A DNA stretch of 64,000 nt, from contig NC_134082.1 of the NCBI RefSeq assembly GCF_000715075.1, positions 140,914,948 to 140,978,947 of the forward strand, written 5' to 3'. The position numbers were made by a program, and so were the translations under genes. The first letter of the stretch is position 1. Every line of letters begins with the position of its first letter. Positions 1-12,900 of this stretch are shown here, piece after piece. The notes beneath the pieces were generated by a model that was not told the origin of the DNA, did not search any database, and saw only the letters and a list, made by a program, of their open reading frames with translations. This stretch comes from Nicotiana tabacum. Its lineage: Eukaryota > Streptophyta > Magnoliopsida > Solanales > Solanaceae.

Positions 1-1499
1 TTGGGTCCAACACTACCCGGACTTAACATAATAGTAGCTACACATAGACTCTCGTCACCTAGTTCATACGTAGCCCCCACATATAATAGCAATTAATTCA
101 ATTATTACACCTATGGGGACAATTCCCTCTTACAAGGTTAGTAAGGAGACTCACCTCGCTCCAAAGTGCACTTCCAATACCAAGAACGAGTCCAAGCCCT
201 CAATTCGGAGTCGATCGATCTTTAACTAGTTAAATGAGGTAGGAACTAGTCAATATAGACTCACAATATTGAATTCTAGCTATTTAAGCAATTTCCCAAC
301 CTTTAACACAAGTTTCCTAAAATTTGAGCCTAGGCTTACGTGCCGGGATTCCGATTTACTTTAAACCTAGTGTTTAATCCTAGGTCTCGCTCTAACCCCA
401 TATTTTACTTTAACCCTAGTGTTTAATCTACCTAAAACACAAGTGTTAAACTAAGAATAGGTGGCGTAAGCTTACCACAAGATGCCAAGTAGAAGCCCTC
501 TTGCAAAAGCTCCCAAAATCGCCAATGGAGGAGTGAAAAGTGTCGAAAATGACTTAGAACATGCATTAAATAAATCTCCCTGCTTCAGCGATTCCCGCAT
601 CTGCGGTCAGGGGACCACATCTGCAGTCCCGCACATACGAAAAGGTGCTAAAAGGGCTAGGACTGCTTCTGCGGTCTTGAGGCCGCTTTTGCGGTTCGAG
701 AGCTGCTTCTACGGTTTGGCCTGGCCTTCCTAGGGCCTCATCTGCGGTCTCGCACCTACGGTCTACTAACCGCAGGTGCGGTTATGACGGAAGCAGCAGC
801 TTCAACACTTCTCAAAAATTTCAACTTAACTCGAGCCTCGCCCGATTGATGCTCGGGGCTCCCGGGCCCTGCCCAAACATATCGTCAAGACTGAAATCAA
901 GAAACAGACCTACTCGAACCGTCGGAACGCCCGAAACAACGCTAAATCTAAGAATCACCCCCTAAAACCAATTGAATCAACTTATGAACTTCAAGTTCTT
1001 AATTTTTCTCTAATGGGACAAAACTCCCTTAAACTACTCGGATTGACACCAAATTTTACAGGCGAGCCTTAAATGATATATTGGACCTGTACCGAGCTTT
1101 AGAACCAACATACGATCCTGATACCCATGAAATCAATCATTAATTAGTTTCTTTAAATATTTAAAACTTCAGATTAACAATTTCTAATAAAAATTCATTA
1201 CTCGGGTTAGGGACCTCGAAATTTGATTCCGAGCATACGCCCAGGTCCCATATTTTACTACGGACCCTCTGGGACCGTCAAATCACGAATCAGGGCCCGT
1301 TTGCTCAAAATATTGACCAAAGTCAAACTTAGCCATTTAAGAAAATCCTAAGGAATCAAATGGGCATATTTCACTCCAAACTCTTCCAAATCCTGAACCG
1401 GCCATCCCCGCAAGTCATAAATTAGTCAATGCAAGCACGGGAAGTTTAATTCAAGGGAACGAGGTTCTAAAATGCAAAATGACAAGTCGGGTCGTTATA
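1..1499 (-). mobile_element. Partial gypsy-1-type LTR (promoter-side part, truncated by window start)
   Basis: This is the promoter-side part of an LTR of the same family as 15243-17456 and 7397-9973, read on the minus strand. It ends at 1499 with a mutated terminus (gttata where the other copies have gttaca) and is followed by tcacga, the same bases that follow the LTR at 17456. It shares with the 15243-17456 LTR a stretch (about 452-510) that the 7397-9973 LTR lacks, so it is probably the duplicate of the former. It keeps the CG-rich word array at about 582-790 that the 15243-17456 copy has lost. A roughly 110-bp internal deletion near 356 carries a filler copied from about 45 bp downstream. 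No gene is seen; small open frames here are chance. Confidence 0.85.
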
Positions 1500-2484
1500 T
1501 CACGATATTTCTTTGCGAACGCGGTCAACGCCTCGCGTTCGCTAAGAACAAACTTATGTTGACCACCTTTTCCTTTATCGCGAATGTGACCCATGCACGC
1601 GAACGCGAAGCCTTAGCTTCTCAACTCATCGCGAACGCAGCAACACCCTCGCGAACGGGATGACTGCTAACCTCAGCACTTTGCGTACGCGGGACCACCT
1701 TCCCGAACGCGAAGGCAAACTCTACTGCCTCTCATCCCAACCCTTCGCGAATGCGGGACATCCATTGCGAACGTGAAGTCCAAAAGCCTGCCACACCAAC
1801 AACAGTTTTTTTGCAACTTTTTCCAACATGAAATGATCTGTTCAGCCACCCGAAACTCACCCGAGGCCCTCGGGACCTCAAACAAATATGCCAACATATC
1901 CCATAACATCATTACAACTTGTTCCAATATTCGGAACACTTAAAACAACATCAAAATACCAATTTGATATCGGATTCAAGCCTAAGAATTCCAAAAACTT
2001 CCAAATTCCGCTTTCGATGAAAAAGTCTATCAAACCTCATCCGAATGACCTAAAATTTTGCACACGCGTTAAAAATGACGCAAAGGACCTACTCCAACTT
2101 CCGGAATTCCATTCCAACCCCTATATCAAAATCTTACCTATCAACTGGAAAATGCTAAAATTCCAATTTCGTCAATTCAAGCCTAAATCTACTCCGGACC
2201 TCCAAAACACATTCCGATCACGCTCCTACATCCCAAATCACCTATCGAATTTATCCAAACCATTAGAACTCACATCCGAGCCCTTTTTGTATAAGCCAAT
2301 ATCCGGTTGACATTTCCATCTTAAGCTTACTTAAAAGAGTGTAAGTGTCTCAAACCTTACCAAAACCTCTCCGAACCCGAACCAACAAACTAGGTAGCAC
2401 ATAATACAACTGAACAAGACAATAAGAATCATAAATGGGAGAAATAGAGCGGTAACTCATGAAACAATCGGCCGAGTCGTTACA
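1500..2484 (-). mobile_element. LTR-X, start portion (left copy)
   Basis: A second LTR family, here called LTR-X, begins at 2484 on the minus strand with a TGTAACGACTCGG-like gypsy LTR start and runs down to 1500, where the gypsy-1 LTR interrupts it. The 1500-1770 part is rich in gcgaacgcgaag-type words. The same block occurs at 17457-18440, with the same interruption point and the same host sequence (tctaattaaattt) next to it. The general plan resembles the complete solo LTR at 24104-27271, but the two are clearly diverged. No coding capacity is seen. Confidence 0.75.
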
Positions 2485-3155
2485 TCTAATTAAATTTAGG
2501 TCAATAATATAGTTGCCTCATATATGACTTATTGATTGCTCTTCTGGGTGAATCATACGCAGAACGCATTTGAGATGGCAACATACATTTGGTCACTGGT
2601 AGGAACTTGGGAACTTAGTTTTCTGATTGTGGTAGAGTTACTGATTAAAAATTAAAACAATTTTGTATTATTGTCAATAGGAAGAAGTAGAGTTGCTTAT
2701 AAGGAAACGTTGTTCCTAGTTGGGATACTGCTGACAGTTATTAGGAATATTTTACCTTTTGTAGCCACTAGATGTAAGTTCCGAGTACTAATTGTTATTC
2801 ACAGACCCTCCTTTGGCTGCATATCGTTGTGTGATCAGAGCGAGTAACATCTTCTACCTTGTGTTTATCTTGTTTTACACTCTTTATAGTTTTGATTTTT
2901 GGAAGCCTCTACATAACTTCTACAAGTCTAAAGAACATTTATTTAACTTTTCAACTCTTAAAGCAAACTACAAAGTTATATTGAGCTTTGGGTCAGACAA
3001 TATGACAAAGAGCAAAGCAGAGACTTTCATATGTGGTTTGTGTCTGTTTTACATTTTCACCTAATACTTAGAAAAGGCAAAAGTGGCAATTTTGTTTTGC
3101 AGTGATACAAAATTCTCTCCATAGGAGCTAACCCTGATTTCCTTTTCTAGTGCAG
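2485..3155. other. Host DNA, copy A, upstream of MLO fragment
   Basis: AT-rich non-repeat DNA duplicated at 18441-19110. A hydrophobic open frame at 2792-3064 includes a stretch after an acceptor-like ttcacag at about 2802 that is conserved in copy B. It could be an eroded upstream exon or intron of the MLO-like gene, but I cannot align it to the family with confidence. Nothing else is recognised. The missing 5' part of the MLO gene may have been lost when LTR-X arrived at 2484. Confidence 0.5.
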
Positions 3156-3707
3156 TGGGAAATTAAAGGATCATCATGTTTCACAGAAAATCAAACCTTT
3201 CACGTGATCCGCTTGTCACTTGGATACCTATCTTTGTCTCACTTACTTGTTAACTTGTTGTTGAATACACTCATTGTGGCATGGCCCGTGTTAACCTGTC
3301 GATGCAGGGTTATTTCTCAATTCTTGTGTAGCTTTGTCACATTTTCACTCTATGTTATTGTTGCCTAAGTAACTAAAAACACTATGTAATCTCTTTCTTT
3401 TGTCCTTGGCTATATATCCTTCTGCACTATTCCTTGAATCACCGATGATCGAGCAGATGGGTTCCGATACAAGAAGACAATTATTTCAGAGAATATTAGG
3501 AAGTCGCTACATGGATGGCGATGCAAGGTGAAAACCAGACTCGAAGGTTCAGTTGTTAATCCAGAAAGATTATTAGCGATCACATCATTGGACTCTGTGG
3601 AGTATGAGACAGATCAAATTCATAGCATTACTACCAACAACACAGCGGGATGCTCCCTATTATTCGAAAATACCAGGGTCTCAGGCCAACAAATCGCTTT
3701 TGAGTAA
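3156..3707 (+). pseudogene. MLO-like gene fragment (last membrane segments and calmodulin-binding tail), copy A
   Basis: MLO proteins are plant seven-transmembrane proteins with a cytoplasmic calmodulin-binding tail, known from powdery mildew susceptibility, pollen tube and root biology. Three exons can be read. 3156-3223 encodes WEIKGSSCFTEN...IRLSLG. 3308-3368 encodes GVISQFLCSFVTF...VIVA. 3457-3707 encodes MGS..., then KKTI...ENIRKSLHGWRCKVK, a basic amphipathic tail. The residues follow the family pattern W-E-x-SCF-x-EN, then R-x-SLG, then Q-x-x-CS-x-x-T-x-PL, then QMGS. The phase across the first intron (68-nt exon ending GG, next exon starting G) is preserved. Breaks: the donor at 3224 is AT, not GT; codon TAA at 3366-3368 replaces the glutamine before the intron; one base is missing after TCC near 3465; a stop lies at 3705-3707, earlier than in copy B. 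All upstream exons are missing. I infer a dead 3' fragment. Confidence 0.75.
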
Positions 3708-4791
3708 AATTGCACGAATGAAATCTCAGAATGTGATGATGAGTTACATGTTCCATTTTCTCCTAGAAATTGACGAGAGGTTTGGTGTAAAATATGATGA
3801 TGGATCAAACAATGACAATATAATTTCGTGCCTTCTACTACTAAAACCACAACCTTAGACTTAGTCTTCTTGTTTATTTTGCTTTCTATCTATCTTGTTT
3901 ATCTTGCTTTCTATATATATATATATATACATATAATCAATCTTTGTTACGGAATGCAATGACCTTAAAGTGATTTCTATATGGCAATTGGAAAATGACA
4001 TCCTATTGGTACTTTATCATGATGAACAAAATAATTGTTTTACATCAATGAGTAATTTTTTAGAAGAATCACTTAGTATTTGCAACAAAGTATATTAGTT
4101 TATAATAATTACGTGGTAAATAATGTGAAACTAAAACTAAAAACTACTAAATATATAGGAAAATAACGTTTCTCTTAATTTTCTCTTCTCAATCAATCTA
4201 GACTATTATAAAAGCACGAAACTATAATGCATAATTGGTCGACCTTTTTATCATATAAAATAAATTTTACATTGGATAAACTTAATATTTTTAATATTTA
4301 GCTATTGTCATAGATCTTGCGACTTGTATTATGTCGGGTTTTGGGATATTGTATACACTTTGAGCTGTAGAGAATTTTCCGTTTATATATGTTGTTGAGT
4401 TTTGATATTTTTAAATTACTGTTTCATTTACTTCCGCATATTTGTTAAGCTTACTTAGTCTTATAGATTAGGTGCAATCAGAGGGAAATTGAGATCGTCA
4501 CAATGCAACATATAATGTTTTATTATTATGAGATGGAGAAATTTAATGGATAAAAATTTAGTGTATGAAAATAAATCTTCCTTGTATTGTAAGGTTTATG
4601 AAATACGACAAAAATCATATTTTATTCTATTTATCTCTTTGATTATCACACTATTAAGTTAAGTCTACTTATGATAACATGTGATTTTTATAATAAGCAT
4701 TTTAAATACAATAACATCGAAAATAAAGTAATAATAAATTGTAATTAACTGGTTAACTTATATACCAACAGTACAATAAATTATTATATTG
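3708..4791. other. AT-rich host DNA, copy A
   Basis: This interval separates the convergent MLO fragment and defensin-like gene. It holds a TA microsatellite at about 3910-3936 and otherwise only AT-rich DNA that is repeated with small changes at 19731-20716. I see no coding exon, RNA gene or mobile element in it. Confidence 0.6.
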
Positions 4792-5446
4792 TTAGTACGA
4801 ACAAGCTTGACAACTACATACGCTCATTTGAGCTTCACATTGACCTTTAACAGAAGCAGCACGGTCATGATATTTGTTACACTGAACCTGACAATCGTCG
4901 TCACTTGTACAGGATCCCCAATCTTCATGAACAAAAAGCCAACATTGCCCAACTGTCAACTCTGCATGAGTTAAAATATTTAAATTAAGAGTTGATGATT
5001 CATTAACAAAAACTATTAAAATCAAACAAAATGAAGATTCTTTTGTTTACTTCATATTTTTCAATTTATTCACAAATATAATTCGCTTAATGAATTCAAG
5101 AAGTTACATGAAAACCACTAACTCCTCTAAATACTTTGTTTTTAAAAAATAGTTTTAAACAATCCATTGGATAATGAATTTTAGCGAATGATCATAATCA
5201 TTAAAAATGTTTGACATTATAAGTTTAATTAAAGAACATGCTGAGAAGTATCGTCATTAATTTGGTAGAAATTAAAAATGTTTACAGGCATAATTAATTA
5301 TTTTTATTGATTAGAAAAATAAATAAGTTTGATATTATAAATTTAGTACTAACTTTTGCTAATTCAATTAAAAGAAAATACCCACCTAGTGATGCAAAGG
5401 CGAAGACCATAAAAGTCATAAGGACAAAGATTTGTGATGATGTCAT
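4792..5446 (-). CDS. Defensin-like cysteine-rich secreted peptide, two exons, apparently intact
   Basis: Exon 1 (5446-5386) encodes a 20-residue hydrophobic signal peptide starting MTSSQIFVLM. It ends one base into a codon before a GT donor at 5385-5384. Exon 2 starts at 4961 after a CAG acceptor and runs to a TAA at 4794-4792. The spliced product is 76 residues with eight cysteines spaced C-x10-C-x5-C-x3-C-x13-C-x6-C-x-C-x2-C. The early spacing and the final C-x-C match plant defensin-like peptides, which fold on four disulfides and act outside the cell in defence or reproductive signalling. The intron is 424 bp and sits at the signal/mature junction, as is usual in this family. An upstream in-frame ATG (5476) would add ten residues before the signal; I chose the inner one because it gives a normal signal peptide. 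Expression cannot be judged. The x13 loop and final x2 spacing are slightly unusual. Confidence 0.8.
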
Positions 5447-6789
5447 TTTTGCTTCACTCAAATGCATTAAAGTCACTATATGAATAAGGGGGATTAAAGA
5501 AGTAGTATGTTTCTGAATATTTTTATAGCAACTGTTTCATGCGTTTTTCCCATGAACCCGTTACTTGCAAAATTAAATTCTAAGCATTAAATTCTTCTAA
5601 TTAATCTTCAGTTTCTTTTTTATTTGATGTCACTCGAACAATAAAGAACTATGATGATAATAAAGGAATTTTCACAAAACACTATACTTTAGAGTTTCAT
5701 TACCATACGTAACTATAGTTTGCCTAATTAATATTTAGCGCAACAAATATAACCTGTATTCTGCAATGCGTACAACCAAGGCAAAATACAGAAATACAAA
5801 AAAATTAAGAAACAAAATGCTCACGATGAGAGTCAACCTCAACACCTCCCTCTTACTAAACGGGTGTTCTATCCAACTGATTTACGAGAGCTTATGTTGT
5901 TAGCGTTCAGTTCAAAATAATTGATCTCTTGTTTCAGTACTACAAGTAATTTTGCTATAACATTCAAATATCGCTATGCATAGGAATTTTTTAAAAGTAT
6001 AGCTATTAATGATAAATACAATATATAAGTTAGCTAAACCATATAATTTTTTCATATAAAGAATGTGAAACCAATACTATTTTTCCTCCAAGAGTTCCGG
6101 TGTTGTGCCTTTGCAATATTTCCTTTCATTCAAAAGAGTTATTTTATTCCATTTGGAAAGAAAACAATGTTAAAAATATTTAACAACAACTTTTTTTAAT
6201 GGTATGAAGTATTGTGCTGTTTGATAGTTTCGCAAGCAAAAAGTTTACCTTTTTATCAAAATTTTGAATATATATATATAATTAAATTTATTTTTAATTT
6301 AGTTTAATATATAAAATATAGAGTAAGAATAATTATTAAATATTTTAATCCGTAAAACATATAGCTACCAAAATAATAATATTGGGTATCTAGTATATTT
6401 ACCAAATCAATAATATTGGGTATATAGTATATTTATTTATTGTTTACATGATGATTTGAATAATTAAAATTTATCATCCAGTATAAATTAAAAATATATT
6501 TTATAAATTTCTATATATCGAGAAGCCACCATGAAATAATAAAAACCACTTACATATGATAATATATCTAAGGAATTTTATCTTAATTATATTACGTAAC
6601 GCCTTCATAATAGTAGAAGACTTGTCTTGATCATCCTTTTCTTTTTTCACTTTTTCTGTTTCTGATTTTTTCAAATTTTGATATTAAAACGATATATCAA
6701 ACATAAAGAATGAGTTTAATTTTGAAAATAAAATTTACAAATGACATGCAAATTTTTTCAAGCAATGCAACGGGGAAAACACATTCCGA
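5447..6789. other. AT-rich host DNA, copy A, upstream of defensin-like gene
   Basis: This stretch contains the presumed promoter of the defensin-like gene (minus strand, from 5447 upward), the tRNA-like sequence at 5819-5891, and long AT-rich DNA with a TA microsatellite near 6270. About 5510-6230 is repeated at 30409-31180, and about 6280-6524 is repeated at 45150-45378, showing where copy B was opened by later insertions. No convincing coding exon is seen. Confidence 0.6.
5819..5891 (-). tRNA. Degenerate tRNA-Thr(AGU)-like sequence, copy A
   Basis: On the minus strand this 73-nt stretch lines up along its length with plant nuclear threonine tRNA. The acceptor halves are GCTCTCG and CGTGAGC with one mismatch. 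The anticodon loop TTAGTAA would give anticodon AGU, and the T arm has the TTGAG stem start. The D stem has at least two mispairs, the anticodon stem one, and the T loop reads GTTGACT instead of the usual TTCRANY. A run of seven T lies 14 bases downstream (5798-5804), as a Pol III terminator would. The mispairs suggest a pseudogene or tRNA-derived relic. The copy at 30722-30794 has a slightly more canonical D region. Confidence 0.55.
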
Positions 6790-7396
6790 TCAAAGTATCA
6801 CAACGATGTAAAATTCGGGGTTTCATACTCTCAGGACAGCATTTACAATCATTACTTACCTCTATCTGGTCCAAACTCTAGCCCGCGATTCTTTTGCCTC
6901 TCGAATCGGCCTCCGAATACTCCAAATCTAATCAAAAATAGTTTTATACCATCAAAATATACTAAGGGAACAAAGCTCACTCGAGAATAACGAATTTACA
7001 TCAAAAATCTCGAAATTGGCCAAACCCGACCCCCGACCCCACGCCTCCGATTCCGATAAAAATCACAAAACTATAATCCTTACACTCTCACGAGTTCATA
7101 CATATCAAATACATCAAAATCCGACCACAAATGACCCATCAAATTCCTAGATTTAGGTCTCCAATTTTCAAGCCCTATCTTCTAATTTTAGGCTTTAGAT
7201 TCCACAATTCCCATGTTTAATTAGGTAGAAATCACATTAGGATCGAGTATTAAGTCCATAAATCTTACCTCCAAGTGTTTCCCCTTGATTCGCTCTTCAA
7301 TCTCTTTCAAAAAGCTCCAAAATCTCTCAACAATGGTGAAACATAGTCCCAAAATTGCGGATATGGTATTTTAATCATTCGGCCCAGCTATACACG
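6790..7396 (-). mobile_element. LTR-X remnant (right part), truncated
   Basis: On the minus strand this matches the middle of the solo LTR at 24104-27271 in layout. It contains the block with gaggccgattcgaggg and the tgaaaccccg/tttacatcgt segment (compare about 25640-25760). It lacks the terminal third of an LTR, so host DNA meets LTR sequence abruptly near 6790. At 7396 it is interrupted by gypsy-1. On the far side of gypsy-1 (17457) the sequence resumes with the CG-word block expected next in such an LTR, so 6790-7396 and 17457-18440 read as one LTR split by gypsy-1. Confidence 0.65.
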
Positions 7397-9973
7397 TATC
7401 ACGACCCAAAATCCACCAAGGGTCGTGATGGCGCCCAACACTATTGTCAGGCAAGCCAACGCGGAAGTATTAGTAAATTCTTATTTTACTTACCCGAAGC
7501 GGTTACAACATTTTGCAATTGAAAGCAGGTGATGATAAGCAATATGTAATAATAATTATACAACCCAAAAGAACTGTCTACTAATGTGTGTGCCAAGACC
7601 TGGTGTCACAAGTAGTGGGCAACTAGTAGAATGTACAAAAGACTAATACTATCCTACTGTCCGAGATAGAATAGACAACAAAAGTAATGAAAGACCCCAT
7701 CAAGCTACTGAACGACACAGGAAGGGAGCAGCTCACCGTGGAACTCTCGAAATCCGCTCAGGGATGCGCACTAGACTGATAGCCAGATATACCTGTCTCA
7801 AATCCTGTACAATTAAGTATAGAAGTGTAGTATGAGTACATAAATAATATGTACCCAGTAAGTATCCCGTCTAATCTTGAAGAAGTAGAGATGAGAGGTC
7901 GACTTGATACTTACTAGGGTCAATTAATATGAGAAAGAATCTGTAATAAGCATGAATAATACAATTTATTAGCATTGTATGGCAAGGAATAACAATTATT
8001 TTTCCAAATAATATCATGGTTATCCATTTACGTTTCAAGGCATATATGAAGTTCAGTCCATAGATAAATACTAAGTAAAGCATGTGCAAGCAACACCGAG
8101 GGACGTACGGCCCGACCCAACATAAAAGTAAATTGTGCACTATCGAGGATCAAATGGATCAAACCATAGATGCATCTATTACCCCGCTCGCCAATCACAC
8201 GTGCGACGCGGTCAAATATAAATAACTCATCAACAAGCAGATAATAATGTATATCTTAGGAGTAGTTGTTCGCAGGAATATTCAAATCCTCTTTTAAAAG
8301 ACCAAGTAAGGTAAGGTTCCTCTACTAGTCTTATTTACCTTAATCAACATGATTTATATGAATCCAAATTTATCATCAAGTTACAAGAATACCACGTAGA
8401 TCATGCTTTTGGGTCCTAGACTACCCAGACTTAATATAATAGTAGCTATGCACGGACTCTCGTTACCTAGTGCGTACGTAGCCCCCGCATATAATAGCAA
8501 TTAATTCAATTATTACACCTATGGGGACAATTCCCTCTTACAAGGTTAGAAAGGAGACACACCTCGCTCCAAAGTGTACTTCCAATACCAAGAACGAGTC
8601 CAAGCTCTTAATTCAGATTCGAACAATCCCAAACTAGTTAAATGAGGTAGGAATTAGTCAATATAGACTCACAAGATTGAATTCTAGCTATTTAAGCAAT
8701 TTCCCAACCTTTATCACAAGGTTCCTAAAATCTGACACCGGGCCCACGTACCCGGATTCCGAAATTTTTCGAAGGAAGTTATTCTCTATAACCTAAAGAT
8801 CAATAATATATGATTTCTAATTCAGTCCATAACAAATTTCGTGGTAAAATCTAAGTTTTATTAAAACCCTAGGTCTAGCTCTAACCCCATGATTTTATCT
8901 TAACCCTAGTATTTAATCTACCTAAAACACAAGTGTCAAACACAAACCCTCTTCCAAAAGCTCCCAAAATCGCCAATGGAGGAGTAAAAAGTGTCGAAAA
9001 TGACTTAGAACCCGTATTAAATGAACCTCACTGCTTCAGCAATTCCTACATCTGCGGTCAGAGGACCGCATCTGCGGTCCCGCATCTGTAAGAAGGGACC
9101 ACATCTACAAAAAGGGGCTAAAAGGGCTGGGACCACTTTGCGGTCTTGAGGTCGCTTTTGCGGTTCAAGAGCCGCTTCTGCAGTTTGTCCTGACCTTCCT
9201 TGGGCCGCATCTGCGATAGATAGACCGCATCTGCGGTCCACCAACCGCAGGTGCGGTTATGACAGAAGCAACAACTTCAACACTTCTCAAAAATTTCTAC
9301 TTCACTCGAGCCTCGCCCGATTGACGCTCGGGGCTCCCGGGCACCGCCCGAAAATAACGTCAAGTCTGAAATCACGAAACAAACCTACTCGAACCTTCGG
9401 AATGCCTGAAACAACGCTAAATCTAAGAATCACCCCTAAAACCAATTGAATCAAACTTATGAACTTCAAGTTCTTAATTTTCCTCTAACGGGCCAAAACG
9501 CCCTTAAACTACTCGGATTGACACCAAATTTTATGGGCGATCCTTAAATGATATATCAGACCTATAGCGGGCTTCAGAACCAACATACGAGCCGGATACC
9601 CCTGGAATCAATCATTAATTAGTTTCTTTAAATATTTAAAACTTCAGATTAACAATTTCTAATAAAAATTTATTACTCGGGCTAGAGACCTCAGAATTCG
9701 ATTCCGAACATATGCCTAGGTCCCATATTTTCCTACAACCCTCCGGGACCGTCAAATCATGAATCAGGATCCGTTTGCTCAAAATATTGACCAAAGTCAA
9801 ACTTAGCCTTTTAAGAAAATCCTAAGGAATCAAATGGGCATATTTCACTCCAAACTCTTCCAAATCCTGAACCCACCATCTCCGCAAGTCCTAAATTAGT
9901 TAAAGCAAGCACGAAAAGTTTTATTCAAGGGAACGAGGTTCTAAAAGGCAAAACGACCTATCGGGTCGTTACA
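7397..9973 (-). repeat. Gypsy-1 3' LTR
   Basis: The downstream LTR of gypsy-1 is about 2577 bp. On the minus strand it starts TGTAACGACC next to the polypurine tract, and ends GGGTCGTGATA, a mutated form of GTGACA. It contains the ccgcagatgcggt-type word array at about 9040-9262 that the partner LTR has lost. Donor-like GAGGTGTG or GAGGTAAG strings occur on the element strand. Confidence 0.85.
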
Positions 9974-9986
9974 CTCTCCACCTCTT
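9974..9986 (-). other. Polypurine tract of gypsy-1
   Basis: On the minus strand AAGAGGTGGAGAG lies directly before the 3' LTR start. It is the expected primer for plus-strand DNA synthesis. The same tract also lies in the extended pol reading frame (AAG AGG TGG AGA GTG TAA), as in gypsy-3. Confidence 0.8.
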
Positions 9987-12900
9987 AAACAAACGTATGT
10001 CCTCGAACGAACATAAAAAAGTACCTGAGCTGCTGAATAAATGTGGATATCTGCTCCGCATGTCCTCCTCGAACTCCCAGGTCGCCTCCTCGACTGGTTG
10101 GCCCCTCCACTGGACTCTCACCGCAGAAATCCTCTTGGACCTCAACTGCGATCCTGTCTATCAGTAATTGCAACTAGCTCCGCCTGATAACCCAAACTCT
10201 CATCCGACTGAATAGTACTGAAGTCTAACACATGGGACAGGTCGGCATGATACTTTCGAAGCATCGATACATGAAAAGTCAGATGAACTCCCGATAAGCT
10301 GGGGGGTAATGCAAGCTCGTGAGCAACCTCCCCAACTCGCCTCAACACCTCAAATGGGCCAATAAATCTTGGGCTCAGCTTGCCTTTCTTCCCAAATCTC
10401 ATAATGCCCTTCATTGGCGAGACTTTCAAGAGGACCTTCTCGCCAACCATGAATGATACATCACGCGCCTTCTGATCCGCGTAGCTCTTCCATCTGAACT
10501 GAGCTATGCGAAACCTTTCCTGAATCAACTTTACCTTGTCTAAGGCATCCCATACGAAATCTGTACCGTATAAATTAGCCTCACCAGGATCAAACCACCC
10601 GATAGGAGAACGACAACATTGACCATATAAAGCCTCGTATGGAGCTATCTCTATGATGGACTGATAGATGTTTTTGTATGCAAACTCCGCCAAGGGCAAG
10701 AACTGATCCCACTGCCCTCCAAAGTCAATCACATATGCTCTGAGTATGTCCTCAAAAATCTGAAATATCCGCTCCAACTGCCCGTCGGTCCTTGGATGAA
10801 ATGTCGTGCTAAGCTCCATGCGGGTCCCCAGCTCACGCTGAACAGCTCTCCAAAAATGCGAAGTGAACTGAGGGTCTTTATCTGATATGATAGAAACAGG
10901 CACACCGTGCAACCGGACTATCTCTCAAATGTAAATCTGAGCTAGTCTCTCCAAAGTATAAGTAGTCACCACCGGTATAAGTATGCCGACTTGGTCAATC
11001 TGTCGACAATGACTCACACTGAATCAAACTTCCGCAAAGTTTGCAGTAACCCAACTACGAAATCCATGGTAATGCTCTCCCACTCCACTTTGGTATAGGC
11101 ATCTGCTGAAGTAGGACACCCGGCCTCTGGTATTCATACTTGACCTGCTAGCAATTCAGACACCTAGCCACATACTCCACTATGTCCTTCTTCATCCTCC
11201 GCCACCCATAATATTGTCTCAAGTCACGATACATCTTTGTAGCTCCCGAATGGATGGTATACCGCAAACTGTGTGCCTCTTCTAGAATCCTCTCCCTCAA
11301 ACCATCGACATTAGGAACACATAGACGACCCTGGAGTCGCAAAACACCATCCTCACTAATAGAAACCTCCTTGGCACCTTCCTAAAGCACCGTCTTTCTG
11401 AGAACCACCAAATGTGGATCATCGAACTGCCGGGCCTTGATCTGCCCCAATAATGAATACTGAGCAACCATACACGTAAGAACTCGGCTTTGCTCTGAAA
11501 TATCCAATCTCACAAGTCTGTTAACCAAGGAATGAATGTCCTAGGCTAGTGTCCTCTCTTCCGCTGGAATGAATGCCAAGCTACCCATACTCTCTTCCTT
11601 CCAGCTTAAGGCATTCGCGACCACATTAGCCTTGCCTGGATGATAAAGAATGGTGATGTCATAATCCTTCAGTAACTCAAGCCACCTACCCTGCCTCAAA
11701 TTAAGATCCCTATGTTTGAACAAATGTTGTAAGATGCAATGATCTGTATAAATCTCACATGACACCCCATATAGATAATGCCTCTATATCTTATGAGCAT
11801 GAACAATCGCGGCCAACTCTAGATCGTGCACATGGTAATTCTTTTCATGAACCTTCAGCTGGCGTGAGGCATATGCAATAACTCGCCCCTCCTACATCAA
11901 TACACACCCCAATCCAACACAAGAAGCATCGCAATATATCGTATACATCCCTGAATCGGAAGGCAATACTAGGAATGGTGTTGTAGTCAAGGCTGCCTTG
12001 AGCTTCTGAAAGCTCACCTCACAATCATCGGACCATTGGAAAGGAGCACCCTTATGGGTCAATCTAGTCAGAGGTGATTCAATAGATGAAAAGCCCTACA
12101 CGAATCGTCTGTAGTAACTTGTTAACCCCAGAAAACTCCTAATCTCGGTCACCGGAGTAGAACGTGGCCAACTCTGAACTGCCTTAATCTTCTTGGGGTC
12201 CACCTTAATACCCTCTCCTAACACAATATGACCCAAGAATGCCACTCACTCTAGCCAGAACTCACACTTGGAGAACTTAGCATATAGCTTTTGCTCTCGC
12301 AAGGTCTGAAGCACTACCCTCAAATGCTGCTCGTGCTCCCCTAGGCTATGAGAGTATATCAAGATGTCGTCAATGAAGACGACGACAAATGAATCAATAT
12401 AAGGCCTGAATACCCTGCTCATCAAGTCCATGCATGCTGTTGGGGCATTAGTCAAGCCAAAGGACATCACCAGGAACTCAAAGTGGTCATATCTAGTATG
12501 GCATGCAGTCTTCGGAACATTCGAGTCCTAAATCTTCAACTGATGATACCCTGACCTCAAGTCAATCTTTGATAACACCCTAGCACCCTGCAACTGGTCG
12601 AACAAATCATCAATATGAGGCAACAGATACTTGTTCTTGATGGTGACTTTGTTCAAATGGCGATAATCAATGCACATCCGCATAATTCCATCCTTCTTCT
12701 TCAAAAATAACATTGGTGGACCCTAAGGGGATACATTGGGTATGACAAACCCCTTTGCTAACAACTCCCCAAGATGCTCCTTCAACTCTTTCAACTATTT
12801 CGGAGCTGTACGGTATGGTGGGATAGATACAGGCTGGGTGCCTGGAGCCAAATCAATGCAGAAATAAATATCATGATCTGGTGGCATTCTAGGTAGATCA

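Noticed and set aside
1673..2310. Open frames on both strands in LTR-X (1673-1939 minus, 1888-2310 plus)
   Set aside because: They lie in LTR sequence, are not of the same length or content in the second copy, and show no domain.
2792..3064. 90-codon hydrophobic frame upstream of the MLO fragment
   Set aside because: Copy B has stops in the corresponding frame and I cannot align it to MLO; it is kept only as a possible eroded exon or intron.
3904..3936. TA dinucleotide run as a regulatory site
   Set aside because: It is a simple microsatellite that differs in length between the copies.
4195..4230. Possible Helitron 5' end (tctagactattataaaagcacgaa-like)
   Set aside because: The string resembles some plant Helitron starts, but no matching hairpin/CTRR end was found nearby, and both host copies contain it without a boundary.
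4789..4974. Plus-strand open frame over the defensin-like exon
   Set aside because: It is the antisense shadow of exon 2; the minus strand has the cysteine pattern, splice sites and signal peptide.
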